A stretch of 64,000 nt of DNA from Norana najaformis (GCA_964023275.1 OZ029921.1:7760806-7824805); one strand, 5' to 3'; positions 48,643 through 60,999 are shown, counted from the stretch's first letter. The notes: generated by a model not told the origin, from the letters alone. Made by a program: numbers and translations.

Positions 48643-50165
48643 TATAATTCATAGCCTGTAATTTATTTATTTATCCTTTCGGTTAGCCAGAGAAGGAAAA
48701 GAAAACACAGAACCGACATTTAGTACACGTCCATATTGACATCAGTCCTCAGATATATAAATTTGTAGCTGAAGCATGAGCACAATAACAGCCAGTTTAG
48801 CTAAGTTAGATATTCAACTGTTATTGCTAAACAAACCGAATGCTAAGAGAGCAAAAAAGGCCTAGTCCACTGCCATGGAAAGCCCAGAACTGAACTGTTG
48901 CTTCTTACTCTTTACATTTATTTTGAACGGCTACTATAAAGAAATCTATCGAAAACATAAACACCGCACTGTGTGTACGGCTTCTTAAGTCTCAGAACAC
49001 AGTGATGTTTCAGCCGTGTCTCCAATCAATACACTACGCCTTACAAAGCAAAGGATCTGCCAGTCAGCCAAGGCTTTTAATATAAGCATTCGCAGTTAAA
49101 CAAATCTACATACATACTGCATGCTTAAATAAATACAGGCATAAATATATAGCGTGGATTGATGGCTTGGGACTTCGGAGGAAGAGATGAGAGAGAGCGA
49201 AAGAGAAAGAGGATAAGAGAAGAGAGGAGAGAAAATGTCAGAGAGAGAGAGACAGAGAGAGAGAGAGAGAAAGTGAGAGGAAAAGAAAGATAAAATGGAA
49301 GACATTGATACAGTTGGAATGTTGTATGGGCGTCCGACCAAGGAGTCCAAAGCCTGAGTGACGAGTCCCCAGCCAAACCTCAATCATTTACCAAAAAAGG
49401 CAATCTGGAATAACCTGACCAAAAAATAGTCATCTCCCCCGTCCATAGGGCCCTATGTAAAGGCCAGCTTTAAGCAAGTAAAGACTGAGTTCGTATTTGG
49501 CTGTGCATCTGGTGTCGAATAAACGTCTACAACTCTATCCGAAGATTTCGTTTCTACTGCCGGCCCACATGTCGGCCAGAACTGGGCCTACGCAGGTGAC
49601 ATGTCGGCCAGGGCTGGGCCGACGTTACAATACTGCAACCCATACGATACTAAAGATACTTACAGACATACATGGATACATGCATGCTTACATACCTGCA
49701 TGCATAAGGACTTACATAAATACATGCGATCTGCCCGTTTTGTACTAAGAGAAAAAAATATACACTACTCGTGGAGATATCCTGAAAACATTCTTCAAAT
49801 ACGACTTACCTTATTCAGCGGATCTTTAGCACTGTCGCACACAGCGATTTCGCTCAGAAATTAAAATGCAGATTGCCTTCTGTTTAGTCAGGTTTTTGTT
49901 ACCAGATGCACATTGGAATATGTAATTGGAATGTAATCGTAAATTAGATTATGCGTTAGTAATTTGACAACAACTGTTGCGCAGTGATAGTCAAGATAAA
50001 ATTAATCCAACTAATTTGCAAGCCACGTACTGCTCAAGTAGCTACTGAGATGTCGATAAACAGCCATTCCGATGTACATATTAAACCAAAATGCATCTCT
50101 TTATAACTAGGTAATCTATGCATTCCGTTCGTTTCATATCGTTGCAATAAGTGGTCTGAAATCAT
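48556..50165 (-). repeat. Left arm of a large inverted duplication
   Basis: Read on the minus strand, this stretch matches 62445-64000 in order: the block with acgatatgaaacgaacgg, the ATGC-rich run, a block with tggccgacatg, the (GA)n/(CT)n run, the ttcgatagatttctttatag block and exon 1 of a B gene. It forms the 5' region and first exon of B1. Similarity is high but not complete. The arm may extend further than the window allows one to see. Confidence 0.75.
49190..49285. repeat. (GA)n tract in the left inverted arm; (CT)n partner at 63340-63390
   Basis: Imperfect gagaga runs on the plus strand are mirrored by ctctct runs in the right arm, about 0.5 kb upstream of the B-gene first exons. Confidence 0.8.
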
Positions 50166-50345
50166 GCAGATAATAATAATAATTAGAAACCCCCTAATGC
50201 GCCGGGGTCTGATGCACAAGGCATCAAACGATGCCTCACCAAAGCCCAGCTGCAATCAGTTTAATATCCAGAAAGTCAGTCCACAGGACAGAGAGGCAGC
50301 CTACGGTGGATAAGCAATTTGAAAAAGGTAAGTTTTAAGTTGAGA
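50165..50345 (-). mobile_element. LINE 3' tail, reverse orientation
   Basis: Minus-strand copy of the hairpin-bearing LINE tail, ending in (ATT)n at 50170-50183. It stands at the inner edge of the left inverted-duplication arm. Confidence 0.6.
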
Positions 50346-50644
50346 ACGAAATGTAACGAGATGTAGAACACACTTGCAAAAAACGACTATGGCCTGAACT
50401 GAACCGATTTCAGACGGTGCAGATGACGATGTTGTAGTGCCAGCTCTACAACATCATCAAATGATGGCAGGCCACGGAATTTTAAGAAATGTGGTGCAGT
50501 GTAGGCATTATATGAATGCAAGGCAAACAGAAACTATAGTCGCAGCTGTTTTGAATCGACATAGTTCACCTCCTCTTCGTCTGTCTGATCATCTTGGAAC
50601 AACCTCCTGCGATCTGCATGCTCGTAACATTGCCCGACTCGCAT

Positions 50645-50802
50645 GTATGTATTATGCATTTATGTAAGTAGGTATACAGGTATGCAGTTAGGTAAGTAGG
50701 TAGCCATGTAGTTAGTTAGCTAGGCACGTAGGTTGTATATATGTAAGGTGTAGGTAGGTAGGTAGGAACGTAATTAGGTAGGTAGGTAGGTAGGTATGCA
50801 GT
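50645..50802. repeat. Degenerate (TAGG)n array
   Basis: Irregular taggtagg and tagttag tetramers with interruptions. No coding potential. Confidence 0.75.
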
Positions 50803-51059
50803 TTAAACCATTCGAAATACAAATTGAACATTGTCAACCACGCGGGCGCAAACCTCACGTTGGGTAATTTCATAGACAAGCGTCGCAGTTCACTATAAGT
50901 GAGAACGGCTCAACATAAACCATGTGCTTGTAACTAACTGAATTTGTATTTATTGTAAAGTATCTTTGTATACTTTTGATTCACCCGTTCATTAATTATA
51001 GTTATGCTTTATTAAGTTATGCATTCTCCTGTAATTTTCAATATGCAAAAATAAGATAA

Positions 51060-51190
51060 CGATAAGACCTGAACGGTATCTCCAATAACGTAATTTTTGG
51101 GTTCCATTTTGCAGGTCATTCATTGGTAGGCCTAAGAGATAAATGCATCAAAATCTGTTTCCAGGAAACAAGTCTGTAATTTCTACTATA
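51060..51190. repeat. Dispersed repeat, inverted partner of 9810-9935
   Basis: Reverse-orientation match of the 9.8-kb block (gacctgaacggtatctcc, gagataaatgcat). Family unknown. Confidence 0.6.
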
Positions 51191-51356
51191 TGTCAGGTTA
51201 TAATCATTTTTTACTCGAGGTATTTATGATCCCTCAATATTTCAGAAATTAGGAACTACGTTGTTCTAGGGTGGCTAATCCTCGTTGATGTCGTGCTCAA
51301 TGTCAAAAGTGCTGTGAAAAGCGATTGCGTTGAAACGTTGGATGGCCATCGATAAG

Positions 51357-51620
51357 CGTTATTATTATTATTATTATCATCATTATTATTTTACCCGAGG
51401 CAGAAATTATCCCTCAGGAACTAAAAAATTAAGTTATGAGTACAAAAAGATCTCAAAGAAATCAGGCCTCGTCCCAGGATCATTATTATTATTATTATTA
51501 TCAATAGTATTAGTATTAATATTAGTATTACAGTATGGTTATTTATAATGATAACTATTATTATTATGGTTATTAAAAGAATTTTAGTTATTATTATGAT
51601 GAAAATTTGTAAAACGCACA
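51357..51620. repeat. (TTA)n microsatellites
   Basis: Three short TTA/ATT runs at 51359-51393, 51482-51505 and 51555-51600 between unclassified sequence. No gene seen. Confidence 0.75.
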
Positions 51621-51947
51621 GTCACACAGAAATATGAATCTGAGGTGCGGTTAGTCAGCCGCCAGACGAAGATGAGGTTAGATATTCAACTGCTTGAAAG
51701 GCAGAGAGTGATAGGGAGGTTTCTGGCGTTCCTAAAAGGAAGAATAAGATCACTTTAAATCTGATCCTGAATTATTCAGGAAACCAATGCAGCTGATAGA
51801 GTGGGTTAAAGAGGTTGTTCGAAGGGGTGCACGCAGCACTACACGCTAGCGATATCTAAACGTTTGTTTAATGCAATCGCCAGTACTATCGTCATATTGA
51901 GGATGGATCTCAATGTGAAGGTTTTCGGCCATGGATCTTCGTGTTTA

Positions 51948-54181
51948 TCAGTAGTAATAGTAAACTTCGACTGGCCGGCATATGGCATTGGTTGAACCGC
52001 AGTAGCACTCACAGCAGGGCGCCTCACACCAACAGTACTCAGACCCAAAGAAGTAAGAGCAGGTAATGCTGCAGCTTCCAGTCTGCCATCCAGAACCTGC
52101 AAACAATCAGGTTAACGCACGTACTGAAGTAAGATGGAACTAACCATGACGCCTTCTTTACATCAGCAGATTATTTAAGTCGGCAGATCAATGCTTACCT
52201 TGCGTTGCATTTGCTTCGGATTCGAGACTGCTTATGAAATGATTTGAAACTATATATCTGCCCATGATTAGGGCCTACTCTTGTCACCCCAGTGTCAGAA
52301 ATTTGCATTCCTGTTACGATGGAGCTGCTCAAGAAGCTACATTGTGGCAGAACACTGCAGCCACGTTCACTGCAGAGATGTCGAAGTTCGAACAAATCAT
52401 CCCTTTACTTCGAGTCCTGCTATGTACTGTACTTTAATCTTTGCTTAAGATCTTGTTCAGCTAATTTGGCTTATAATTTATGATATATAGAACTTAGGCC
52501 AAACGCAATACCTATAATCAGTCCTCATTTCCCAGATCTGTCATTGTTTAACAAGGTATCTGTCTTTCTCAGCTTGTGCCATAAATTAGATATGTTCCTG
52601 GTGGACGAACTCTTTCGGCTGCTAGACGTTTCTGTAACTTTCTGTATCTGTTCGTTCTGCTCAGTCTCTTGTGTCATTTCAGCCTCAAGACTTACCTTTT
52701 CAGTTCGCTTATTTAAATAGACTGCCTCTCAATGTCTTTGGACTTACTTTCTACATATTGATCTGACTGCGGTTTGATTTTGGTGCGCCATCAGTTATTG
52801 CCTTGTGCATTAGACAATGGCGCTATAGAATTTGCAAATTACATATTACAAATTATCTAAAACTAGGATGATTTACGGATCAGTGATCAGCATGAGTCTC
52901 AATATATTGAAGCAATAAATGAGCTCAACTGTATTGATAAATTGCGGAGAATGAAAGAAAACGAAAGGCAGCGAGAGACAAAAAGAGTGGATCGATAGAT
53001 TCCAGCTATTCAGATTGTAAGGAAACTTACCTAGACAAATGAGGTCACGTTTTGAACGCAGATTTCTCGCCTGTTAAGAAAACATACCACTGTTTTCACA
53101 TATGATCTTATTGTTAATGCAACTGCTTTTCCTTACCTTATCTCAAACAGCGTAAATCTTCCAATATAAACGATCTGTGCATTCTATTTGAACCCTAATT
53201 TCGTGTACAGTATCTACCTTCTGCCAATATCAGTGTTTACATGAAGCTCTTGTGTAAGGCACTGTTTACACATTTTGGTTTCAATTCGCAGCGAATAGAA
53301 GCCGTAGCTGCCTCGGCAGGTCCTGCTTCTAAAAGCTGCGTGAGATCGAGGTTATTTGTTGAAGTGTAGGCTATCGTTTGACGCAACTGTGACTTTTGTC
53401 CAGGATCGTTTGGATTACAGCAACGTCAGTTCTTGCAGGTCTGCAGAAAAACTGAATAGGCCTACTCAACAGCTCAACAGGGCCGCCCGAATGTTGGCCA
53501 ATCTGCCCAACTTCTTGCACGTATTTGACTATTTGAGAGAAAGAATGCGCGTGCTGGCTCCCTGCGAAGCATAGAATCAGATTCAGTATCGGCGTCCGAC
53601 AGAGTAGACCTAACGTGCGCTCAAAGTTTAGGCTGTTGACGCCAATGGTTATGTCCTGCTGCTTGGGATGTCTGCAGTTTTCCATGCATCAGAGTCATCA
53701 GTTGTCTTGCTAAGTCATGTAGCCTAATATTAAAACCACTGGAAGATGAAGATGGGAAGAAACAGGTTCTTTAAATTATGAGAATGGATCAGCGGTATCG
53801 GTTGATTGTTAACGCGTCGGCCATTCACCTTAAAGCCTAGGGTTCAAATTTCGCCTTATGTCATGCGTAATTGATAATAATTATATCTGGTAATAATCAT
53901 AATTGGTAATACTTCGTTGCGCTGCGTATCCCGTATAAAGACCACTTGTCCTGGTGATCGATCCTTTTGATTTTGGACCGGATGACTATACCTGTTGTTG
54001 ACAGTGGCGTGTAATAAATGCACGAATGTACTGTAGCCTATACTTAACTTTAACGAATAATTAGACGTTGACGTCGTTAAGTGCGATTGTGACTAACCTT
54101 ATTCCCAGCCAGGTCTCTGCAAATAACAGACGACGCCAGAAGAAGAATAAGTCCAAGAGTCAGGAAAAGCTGACGAGCCAT
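51948..54181 (-). CDS. B2: secreted Cys-rich protein, resistin-like Cys spacing, 3 exons
   Basis: Minus-strand exons 54098-54181, 53031-53070 and 51948-52096 (phases 0, 1) give 90 aa. Exon 1 is a 28-aa signal peptide exon (MARQLFLTLGLILLLASS). Exon 2 is only 40 bases, with a pyrimidine-rich acceptor (TTTTCTTAACAG) and a consensus donor (CTAG|GTAAGT). It reads ARNLRSKRDLICL, holding the dibasic site and one Cys. Exon 3 has the same nine-Cys spacing as B1 (C-x3-C-x8-C-x-C-x3-CC-x-C-x-C-x6-C), including CWCEAPCCECYC, and ends in a run of four Tyr. Ten Cys follow the Lys-Arg site. The longest open frame here (51839-52102) is a different frame without the Cys pattern and is rejected. A possible extra exon ending at a GTAAGC donor (52199) was considered and left out. 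Confidence 0.75.
52560..52850 (+). mobile_element. Diverged LINE 3' tail in intron 2 of B2
   Basis: Shares tgccttgtgcattagacaat, the tttggtgcgccat block and the preceding RT-end remnant with the 61.3-kb element, at lower similarity. It is antisense to B2. Confidence 0.5.
53380..53575 (+). mobile_element. LINE reverse transcriptase fragment in intron 1 of B2
   Basis: VQDRLDYSNVSSCRSAEKLN, then QLNRAARMLANLPN, matches the RLDYCNSLL...QNAARLV region of CR1/L2 reverse transcriptases. It is antisense to B2. Confidence 0.55.
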
Positions 54182-54669
54182 TACGATGCCTAGACTGAAA
54201 TGAAACGACATTATATCATATATTCGAAGTTCTTTGATTTTCTAATTGTTAATCTGTTCCACCTGTGCATAAGGTAGTTGCCCTGCCTTAGTAGTGACGC
54301 CCATTCTGATTGATATCCGAGGAAATAGCACTGAATTTATTGATTTGTGTTAGTTTGAATGATGCGCTGCTTAAACGCTCATGCCTGCCTTTTGGCGTTG
54401 CTGAAGGTAAGCCACATATAAGCCTTATTGGAAGTCCTAATAGCTACGTGAACTTAACGTCAGCTACTTCTACCATGGGCGATATACTTCACTTATTTTG
54501 CTGAGGCTAAGCCATATTAATGACTTCCTTGTAGCTTCATCATCTTGAAAAATGCAAAGTCGCACTTCATCTTCTGATTCCCCCATCGGACTTCGAATTC
54601 AAGATTCCGACGTGGCTCAAATATCTGGAAAATGCGTTGTCTACTTGCAAGATCTTTTTGCCCGGTCTA

Positions 54670-54836
54670 AAGTGGCGGATTTAGCTATAGATGCAAAAGG
54701 GCGGTCCGCCCACCACGCCCCTCTTATTTATATGCCGATGCCCCTCCGACCAGACCCGTGCATGGTTCACCACCAGAATGTGACACCCCTTTGGAAATGC
54801 TTTTGCCCCACGCAAGCAGTCCTGGAGTCGCCACTG
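54670..54836. mobile_element. hAT-type MITE, about 167 bp
   Basis: Imperfect terminal inverted repeats: AGTGGCGGATTTAG at the left and, reversed, CAGTGGCGACTCCAGG at the right. The 8-bp flanks (ccggtcta and cctgtcat) match at only 5 of 8 positions. CAGTGGCG ends with an 8-bp target site are typical of hAT elements. Both long ORFs over it are chance. Confidence 0.5.
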
Positions 54837-54899
54837 CCTGTCATTGGTATGGTTGTTCGTAGATCCCACTGATCGAACTCCTAATTTTATAACTTTTGT

Positions 54900-56260
54900 T
54901 CGCTAGGCAGCACAAGTAGAATCTCAATTTTGAGATATCTCTGTTTTAGCAAAGATTTACACCGGCAATCTCTAAATTCCTCAACGATGTTTAGGCCTAA
55001 ACATTGATAATGACGATAAATAAATCTTTAAAAAATAATTCAAAAGCAAATTAAATTAATTTACAACGTTTACAATTTTTCAGCAAACTTATAGCGAGCA
55101 AGTGCATTTGCACTGGAATGACATTTGAGATAGACCAATTGGACAGGAAGTAACAGAGCGTGAGAGGACAGTCAACAGCTAAGCCTGGAAGCCATAACCC
55201 TCCCAAGAACCTTGGTGATGAAGTTCAGAGTAGCAGGAAAATTATATAAATCTTCCAAAAGAAAGACAGGAATTCTTAAGAAGGGAGTAGACCAATTAGG
55301 CAAGAAGGAAAGCAACTTTCAATGAGGGACAGGTTGACAATAGAAAGAATGTTAGAACTCAAAGCGTTAAAACATTCTTTAATTATGAAGAGCGCGTGGT
55401 AGATTTAGGTTTGTCTCACCTCTCAGTATCTGTACAGAAGTTTAACATCAGTCAATCTCACCCACAATAGTCGCGCGATACAACATACAATATGCGTCAG
55501 TTTGTTCAAAACTATCCTCTCTTATGGTTAAGTTAATCGAGAAAATTGAGCAACATTTCTCGAAGTCAATATTGAAAATAGCTGCATAATTGAGCTAATT
55601 TATAACTCCGTCACTGACATCGGGTTTACATTTCAATTTATAGAGTGTCGCCCGCGTAATTACTAGTCTCAGTTTTATTCAGCTGCTCCACACTAAAGCA
55701 AAATGTGGAGGCGAAACTGAGGCTGAAAATATTGATTGGAACGATAAAGATTCGACACCTGACGCTTTTCCTTGTTTTTGGTTTCGTGTTCTTTGCGTCG
55801 CCATTTTGCAAAGTGGAATCACAAATGTTACGCTTTGTCAATAAACATTTTAAAAATATGACAGCTTGATTGCGCGCACACGGAGGTACTCTAACCAGAG
55901 TGTTTGAAGACGACCCCGGGATCATAACCTCATAAATTAAGGAGGTAGGAGTGGAGAAAGCAATAAAATAGGCAATTTAATTAGGGGATAAAACAGGGTG
56001 ATTGTCTGGTTTTCAGTTCTAAACATGTGAGGTAAATGGTATTATCCATCAGGGTGATCGTAAAGGTGGAGTTTCTCTAGCTGGAGTGTAAGATGCCCAC
56101 CCCGGGGAATGTACCCCAATTGACAAGGGAGGTGGGGATCAGTAGCATTGCCTTTTAACATTAAGAAAACCAAAACAAGAATACCCAGGTCATGCTCGTC
56201 TACTATTGTTGTTTGGCGTTGTCGGGCGGAGGAACTGGACATTTTGGATGATTGTGAGTT
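54900..56260. other. Stretch with no recognised gene
   Basis: A minus-strand 95-codon frame (55638-55925) has a hydrophobic patch but no recognisable family or paralogue in the window. Treated as unsupported. Confidence 0.4.
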
Positions 56261-56269
56261 TGATGCTTT

Positions 56270-56560
56270 TACTGATTTTTAAATGCGATTATAGGGTTTC
56301 ATGGGATAACTTGTTTTGGATAGAGGGCCTATGGGTTTTCTTCAATCAAGTTTTTCCAAAATTTATTATAAGTTCTTTTCAGGATATTATGTTTTTCGTA
56401 TTTGTTTTCAAAGATAAGGACAAAAATCGGTCCACCTTTGGTTGTTGTTTTAATATTGTAGTCAAGCAATGTTTCTCTTTGTATGTTTCGTAGTTTGTTG
56501 ACTGCATTAGTTAGGATACTTTCTGGATAGTGTAGCAATATAAGGTTGTGTACTAACAAT
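56270..56560 (-). mobile_element. Reverse-transcribing element fragment, possibly Penelope-like
   Basis: The minus-strand frame HYPESILTNAVNKLRNIQRE, followed by ILKRTYNKFWKNLIEENP, recalls the linker after the reverse transcriptase domain of Penelope-like elements. No GIY-YIG endonuclease was found nearby. Confidence 0.35.
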
Positions 56561-56829
56561 TGATTCTTGTTTTATTTCTCTTTATGTGCATAAAATAGAA
56601 GGCCTCGGCCCAGGGTTGCGAGGTCAGGTCCCCACTCAAAAGAGTTGGATCAGAGATGCTTTTGACCTCCAACTTTTGATCTTGAAAATGAAAATTTTTG
56701 TCGACATCAAGCACAGTCTTTCTTACTCAGCCCCACCAACTGGATCCATCCTTTTTTGCCCCCCAACTCTCAGAATCGTGTTGATACCCTTTAAAGTAAC
56801 TGAGAATGTGTCGTAAGAGGCCTGTTTAA

Positions 56830-58780
56830 TATTTTAGTGCTCAGTTTTCATCTTGATTTTTTATGAGTTATTTTCGGTATCATCCTCTTGCAAGCAGTAA
56901 ATCAAGACAAATTGTTTTTGTACGGTCAGCTTAAATTGCGTTTTTAAAATTTGTTTCCTATGTAAAATGACTGGGCTGAATTCAAATTTTATTGAGTTTT
57001 TTTCATAACTTTTGTTGAAGTGCCTGTACTAACTATAGATATGATTAAAGGTTTTTGATCGACGTATAGACTCATTCAATGAATGGATACCCATCCGTAG
57101 ATATTGGCGACGATGTGTGTGAACAATGCATCAGTGGCGTCACGTAATGTAATTCGATGTGGTAATAATCTTTTGCATGTGATGGGAGTGAGCAGTTCAA
57201 AGGGTTATGTTGGTGAGTTGTCATCTGCGTTTGACTATCAATGCGATGCAGTCATTACATAACGACAGCCAGTCTGGTGATACCAGGAGCACGACAGACA
57301 TGCACAACAGCAGAACATACACGGAGAAGTGAAGTAGCTACATGAGAAAGCCTATATGCATCATACTATCATGTGTGCTACATGAATGTATGTATGCATG
57401 TATATATGCATGTATGCTTGTATATATGTATATATGCACATTTGTATGTATGTGTGGATGGATGGGTGGATGGACGGACGGACGGATGGATGGATGGATG
57501 GATAGGGATATGAGCAAAATAGACAATTGACAAGGACGGGGAAGTTATATAGTAATTACTCTTATGTAATCCATCTTTCATCTGGCACATCTTTAATGCC
57601 ATAATGAAGAGGGACGAATTAATTCCTAGTTAATTAATTCTGGGCAGTAATAAACTCTAATACAAGCATTTCAAAGCCTAAATTGTCGATTGCAGAATAA
57701 ACGAATGCCGACGCTTAGATCTTACAAAGGCGTCTGACAACGTTGACCGTTGGTGCACAAACCATCGTTGAAAATTGCAGTATCGAAGAATGCAGACGCT
57801 TGTCAAGAGCGGATCCAGGAAAGCTAGTCAACCCGGCCATAGCTTCTCAATTTAATTGGGAGGCACGCCACTGAACTGGCCTCTAAACTGGTTTGTGCGA
57901 GGGCTGCTTTCTGAGAAAATATTTGAAAGGAAACTGTTACCGTAAATGTTAATAAGTTATTTTGTCAGAACCTGAAAGTACACGACCAGTATACTTTATC
58001 TTGCAGCATATACCGAAAATGTTTGATTGTGCAAAAATAAAATAGTTCCCTATTCTGATATGTGGACCATTTCTATTGAATTCTTGCCCACGAAGCTAGC
58101 TTCCCGACCCACGGTACTCCATTTCGAAACATATTTAAACACTATTTGTTGGAATTATTGTATTTATAACGTATAATGTATGCATAATTTATAGTAAATC
58201 CACACCATTACAGAAGCACCATCTTGCACATTTCAGCACTATGATAGAGGCCTACTGTATTTTATTGACTTTGTTTGCTAACGTTACAGCACTGGATTCA
58301 TTCTTCAGTTGTTTCTTAGTGCCATCTGTTTCCTAAGTTTCATATAGTATATTACATATAATTCTATTATGGGACTATCGTGCATACCTCGGGCGCACAA
58401 TCTGCGATGTGTGGCTGCTGAGAATAAGCATAGTTTGACTTTTCTGCTCCGCTCCGCATGAACCTCAGAGTTGGCTTTAGAGCTAAGAGCTATGCCTCAA
58501 ATTTGATATAAGTTAAGGCTGAACTTTAAAAACACAATTCTGTCAAAACTGTTTATTCCGTGCATCCTTCGTGTTGAAAAGAATAAGACATTTCATTTTT
58601 TACAATGACTTCTATGTTGCTCAAGTGTTCCGCGGATTAAAATTGTATCCTCTCCTAGTACTATAAATTTATAAGACATTAAAATGTAAATAATGCCGAC
58701 AAATGCGAAAGCCCATTGCAGTTCCAAGCTCATCAAAATATAGTCTTATTTGAAATGCCTCGTTGTCTTTCTATCTTTTA
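56830..58780. other. Spacer before unit 5
   Basis: Apart from the microsatellite at 57.4 kb, no repeat copy, exon or RNA gene was recognised. Confidence 0.45.
57375..57515. repeat. (ATGT)n then (GGAT)n microsatellites
   Basis: atgtatgt/tatgcatg runs followed by about ten gga(t/c) units. Both-strand ORFs here are artefacts. A similar atgcatgt run is at 62885-62995. Confidence 0.85.
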
Positions 58781-58794
58781 TCTGTTGGAACTAT

Positions 58795-58957
58795 AGTTAT
58801 TTTGGTTAGATTCATGCAATAGACATTGTTAGTCAGATTCACGCAATACTTATTTTTGGTCAGATTCACGCAATAGTTATTTTTGGTCAGATTCACGCAG
58901 TTGTTATTTTTTGTCAGATTCACACAATTGTTATTTTTTGTCAGATTCACGATAAGA
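58795..58957. repeat. 27-bp minisatellite, 6 copies, upstream of A5
   Basis: Six more diverged copies of the same unit, including attcatg and attcacac variants, about 0.75 kb before the A5 start codon. Every array ends in gattcacgataagacacgc, so the arrays are allelic in position between units and differ in copy number. Confidence 0.85.
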
Positions 58958-59706
58958 CACGCAATACTATGGTCTCATTCTCACACGTCGTTGCACATTT
59001 CTTGTGTTAACATATTTGCATATATCAGATACAGCGCCACACATCATAGGCGGTAACTTGAGTTGATGAAATGCTGCATGTCCTTAGAAACATTCGTCAT
59101 AGTTTTGAAAGAGTTAATTTTATACCAGGAAAATGTTGCTTTATTTTATTATCCCGAGTACAAAATATGATCCCTCGTGACTTAAAATTACTGAAGATAG
59201 CAACGATCTCTGGTACGGAAACTATTCTTCAAGTTCTACCAAAGGAAATGTGATATAGAAATCAAATGCTTTGAAGAACTGAATTGCCAATGTTAATAGT
59301 TGAAAGGATGTCTCTTTGGCATCTTGAGACACCTTACTAAAGCTTTTTCAGCTTTTTAAGGAAGGCCAGAGCAGCACTAAGCCTAAGCTATTTTAATGCA
59401 ACACAGACAAGAAGGCTTATTCAAAATAAGAAAAAATGTAGTCTTTCTCTCATCTCATGTAAACAGCTTCTGCTTAAATAAGGCTTTATCGTGTAAGGCA
59501 GCAATTTTTTATGAATATATTATAGCCGTTCAAGTCTACAAGCGTTCCTGCTTCATTCTTGCCTGCTCTTAATAGTCGTCGGTAGTGAATGGAACAGGGT
59601 GCTTAAAGTACGTATTCGCTATATTTCACATAAATCTAAATTCTTCTGAATTGTTAGAACGCTTCACACCTGTTTCACTGCGCGTCTCTCTTTCAACATC
59701 ACTGCA

Positions 59707-60219
59707 ATGGCTACTAATCAGGTTGTCTGGATCGTCTTGCTTTGCCTGGCTATTCTATCGCCATCTTTCGAAAGCCAAGTGCACAGTTGCACAGATGAAG
59801 TACACCAGGTAGATTAAATATTGTCATTTCTCTACTGTACCTAAGTATATATGCATATGTGTGTATGTGTGTGTGTGAATATTTTAGACATTTAAAATAA
59901 CGCCTTTTAAGTACCTCACGAAAGCGTTGCGCTCGCAGACCTAAATGGAATCAAAGATCATTAGGAACAATAAGTTCATGTGTATGTAAATGTTTCAATA
60001 AGTGGAAAGGTTTTTGCCTTATTTCCAATGCTATTGCGGTGTATTTGCACAGAATTTCTGTTTTTTTTGTTTATTTTTTGCTGATTCTGCTTCGTTTAGC
60101 TGCAAGCTTTAAAGAAGGCAAATCGTTTGGAACGTAACGTCAGCGGTAGTTTCTCAAGAAGTAAACAACTACAAGATAGTTATAAGCGCACAGGAAAACA
60201 ATTAATCGACTATATGTAA
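59707..60219 (+). pseudogene. A5: incomplete tandem copy with only exons 1 and 2
   Basis: Exon 1 (59707-59808, MATNQVVWIVLLCLAILS) is intact with its GT donor. Exon 2 starts at 60100 after TTTAG and reads LQALKKANRLERNVSGSFSR, but the position that is a GT donor in A4 (CGAG|GTAATT) is CAAG|ATAGTT here, so the frame stays open to a TAA at 60217-60219. No counterpart of exon 3 or the nine-Cys exon is found in the remaining 3.8 kb, where LINE debris and an inverted-duplication arm follow. About 0.5 kb of the upstream region kept in A3 is also missing: the sequence jumps from the gtgcttaaagtacgta block straight to the TATA region. Read through, it would make a roughly 73-aa secreted basic peptide; a dead copy is more likely. 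Exons beyond the window cannot be excluded. Confidence 0.6.
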
Positions 60220-60999
60220 TCATCATCATCATCTGTGGGTGCTCCGTCCCTATTCTGGTCCCGTCTCCAGGCCGTATGTTCATTGGGCACAGGCCAGTTT
60301 CCACTGACTATATGCAATCTTTATGTATACACATATTGTCGCATAGAAACGCACTCTGAGCTACAAGTGAAACTGCTCTACCACCTGCGAGCTGTTAAAA
60401 CTACACGTCCGAATCAACAAGCATTGACAGTGTGCATGAATGTTATCGAATCCAGAGTGGCCAATCTGATCGTATCCTTGATGAGACTTTATCCTGGGTT
60501 TCCCCTTTCTCTAATCCGAACTTGGTGGCTCCTCGAGCCATGACTTCGTCGCTGTAAAATGAAATATGTGCACGTTTGAGTAAGTGGTGCTGCAATTAAT
60601 CATAATTATTGCCTATAAGTGTAAAGCAATCATAGATAAGTATTGTGTGACATGATGTGATACGATATGTTACGATACGATATGATATCATATGACATGA
60701 TATGATATGATATGATATGGATGCATGGAGGCAGTACAAGGGATGTGTTGTTTCTAAATTTATCGTCCGATTTTTACTTAAATTTTCTCGTTGTTGATAA
60801 CTATGTTGTCGCTTTTTCGGCAAGATTGTCCTTTTCTGTTTCGCTATTCTCATAAGTTTTAATTATTTATTTCTTCATTCTGTTTGTTTTTCGTGTTGCC
60901 TTGCGCGGTGATCGGTTCATCTGTATTCTCTGTGTTACAAGTCACGACTGGCACATCAGAATTCCAACCGTCTGGTTAATTAGTGCAAAATTTTGCATA

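Noticed and set aside
51839-52102. 87-codon minus-strand ORF over the last exon of B2
   Set aside because: Another frame of the same exon has nine Cys in the B1 spacing, the right splice phase and a proper stop. The longer frame has no paralogue.
52199-52400. Possible extra exon of B2 ending at a GTAAGC donor
   Set aside because: The open frame leaves the wrong phase for the Cys exon, and the frame that fits has only a weak acceptor. The three-exon model needs no such exon.
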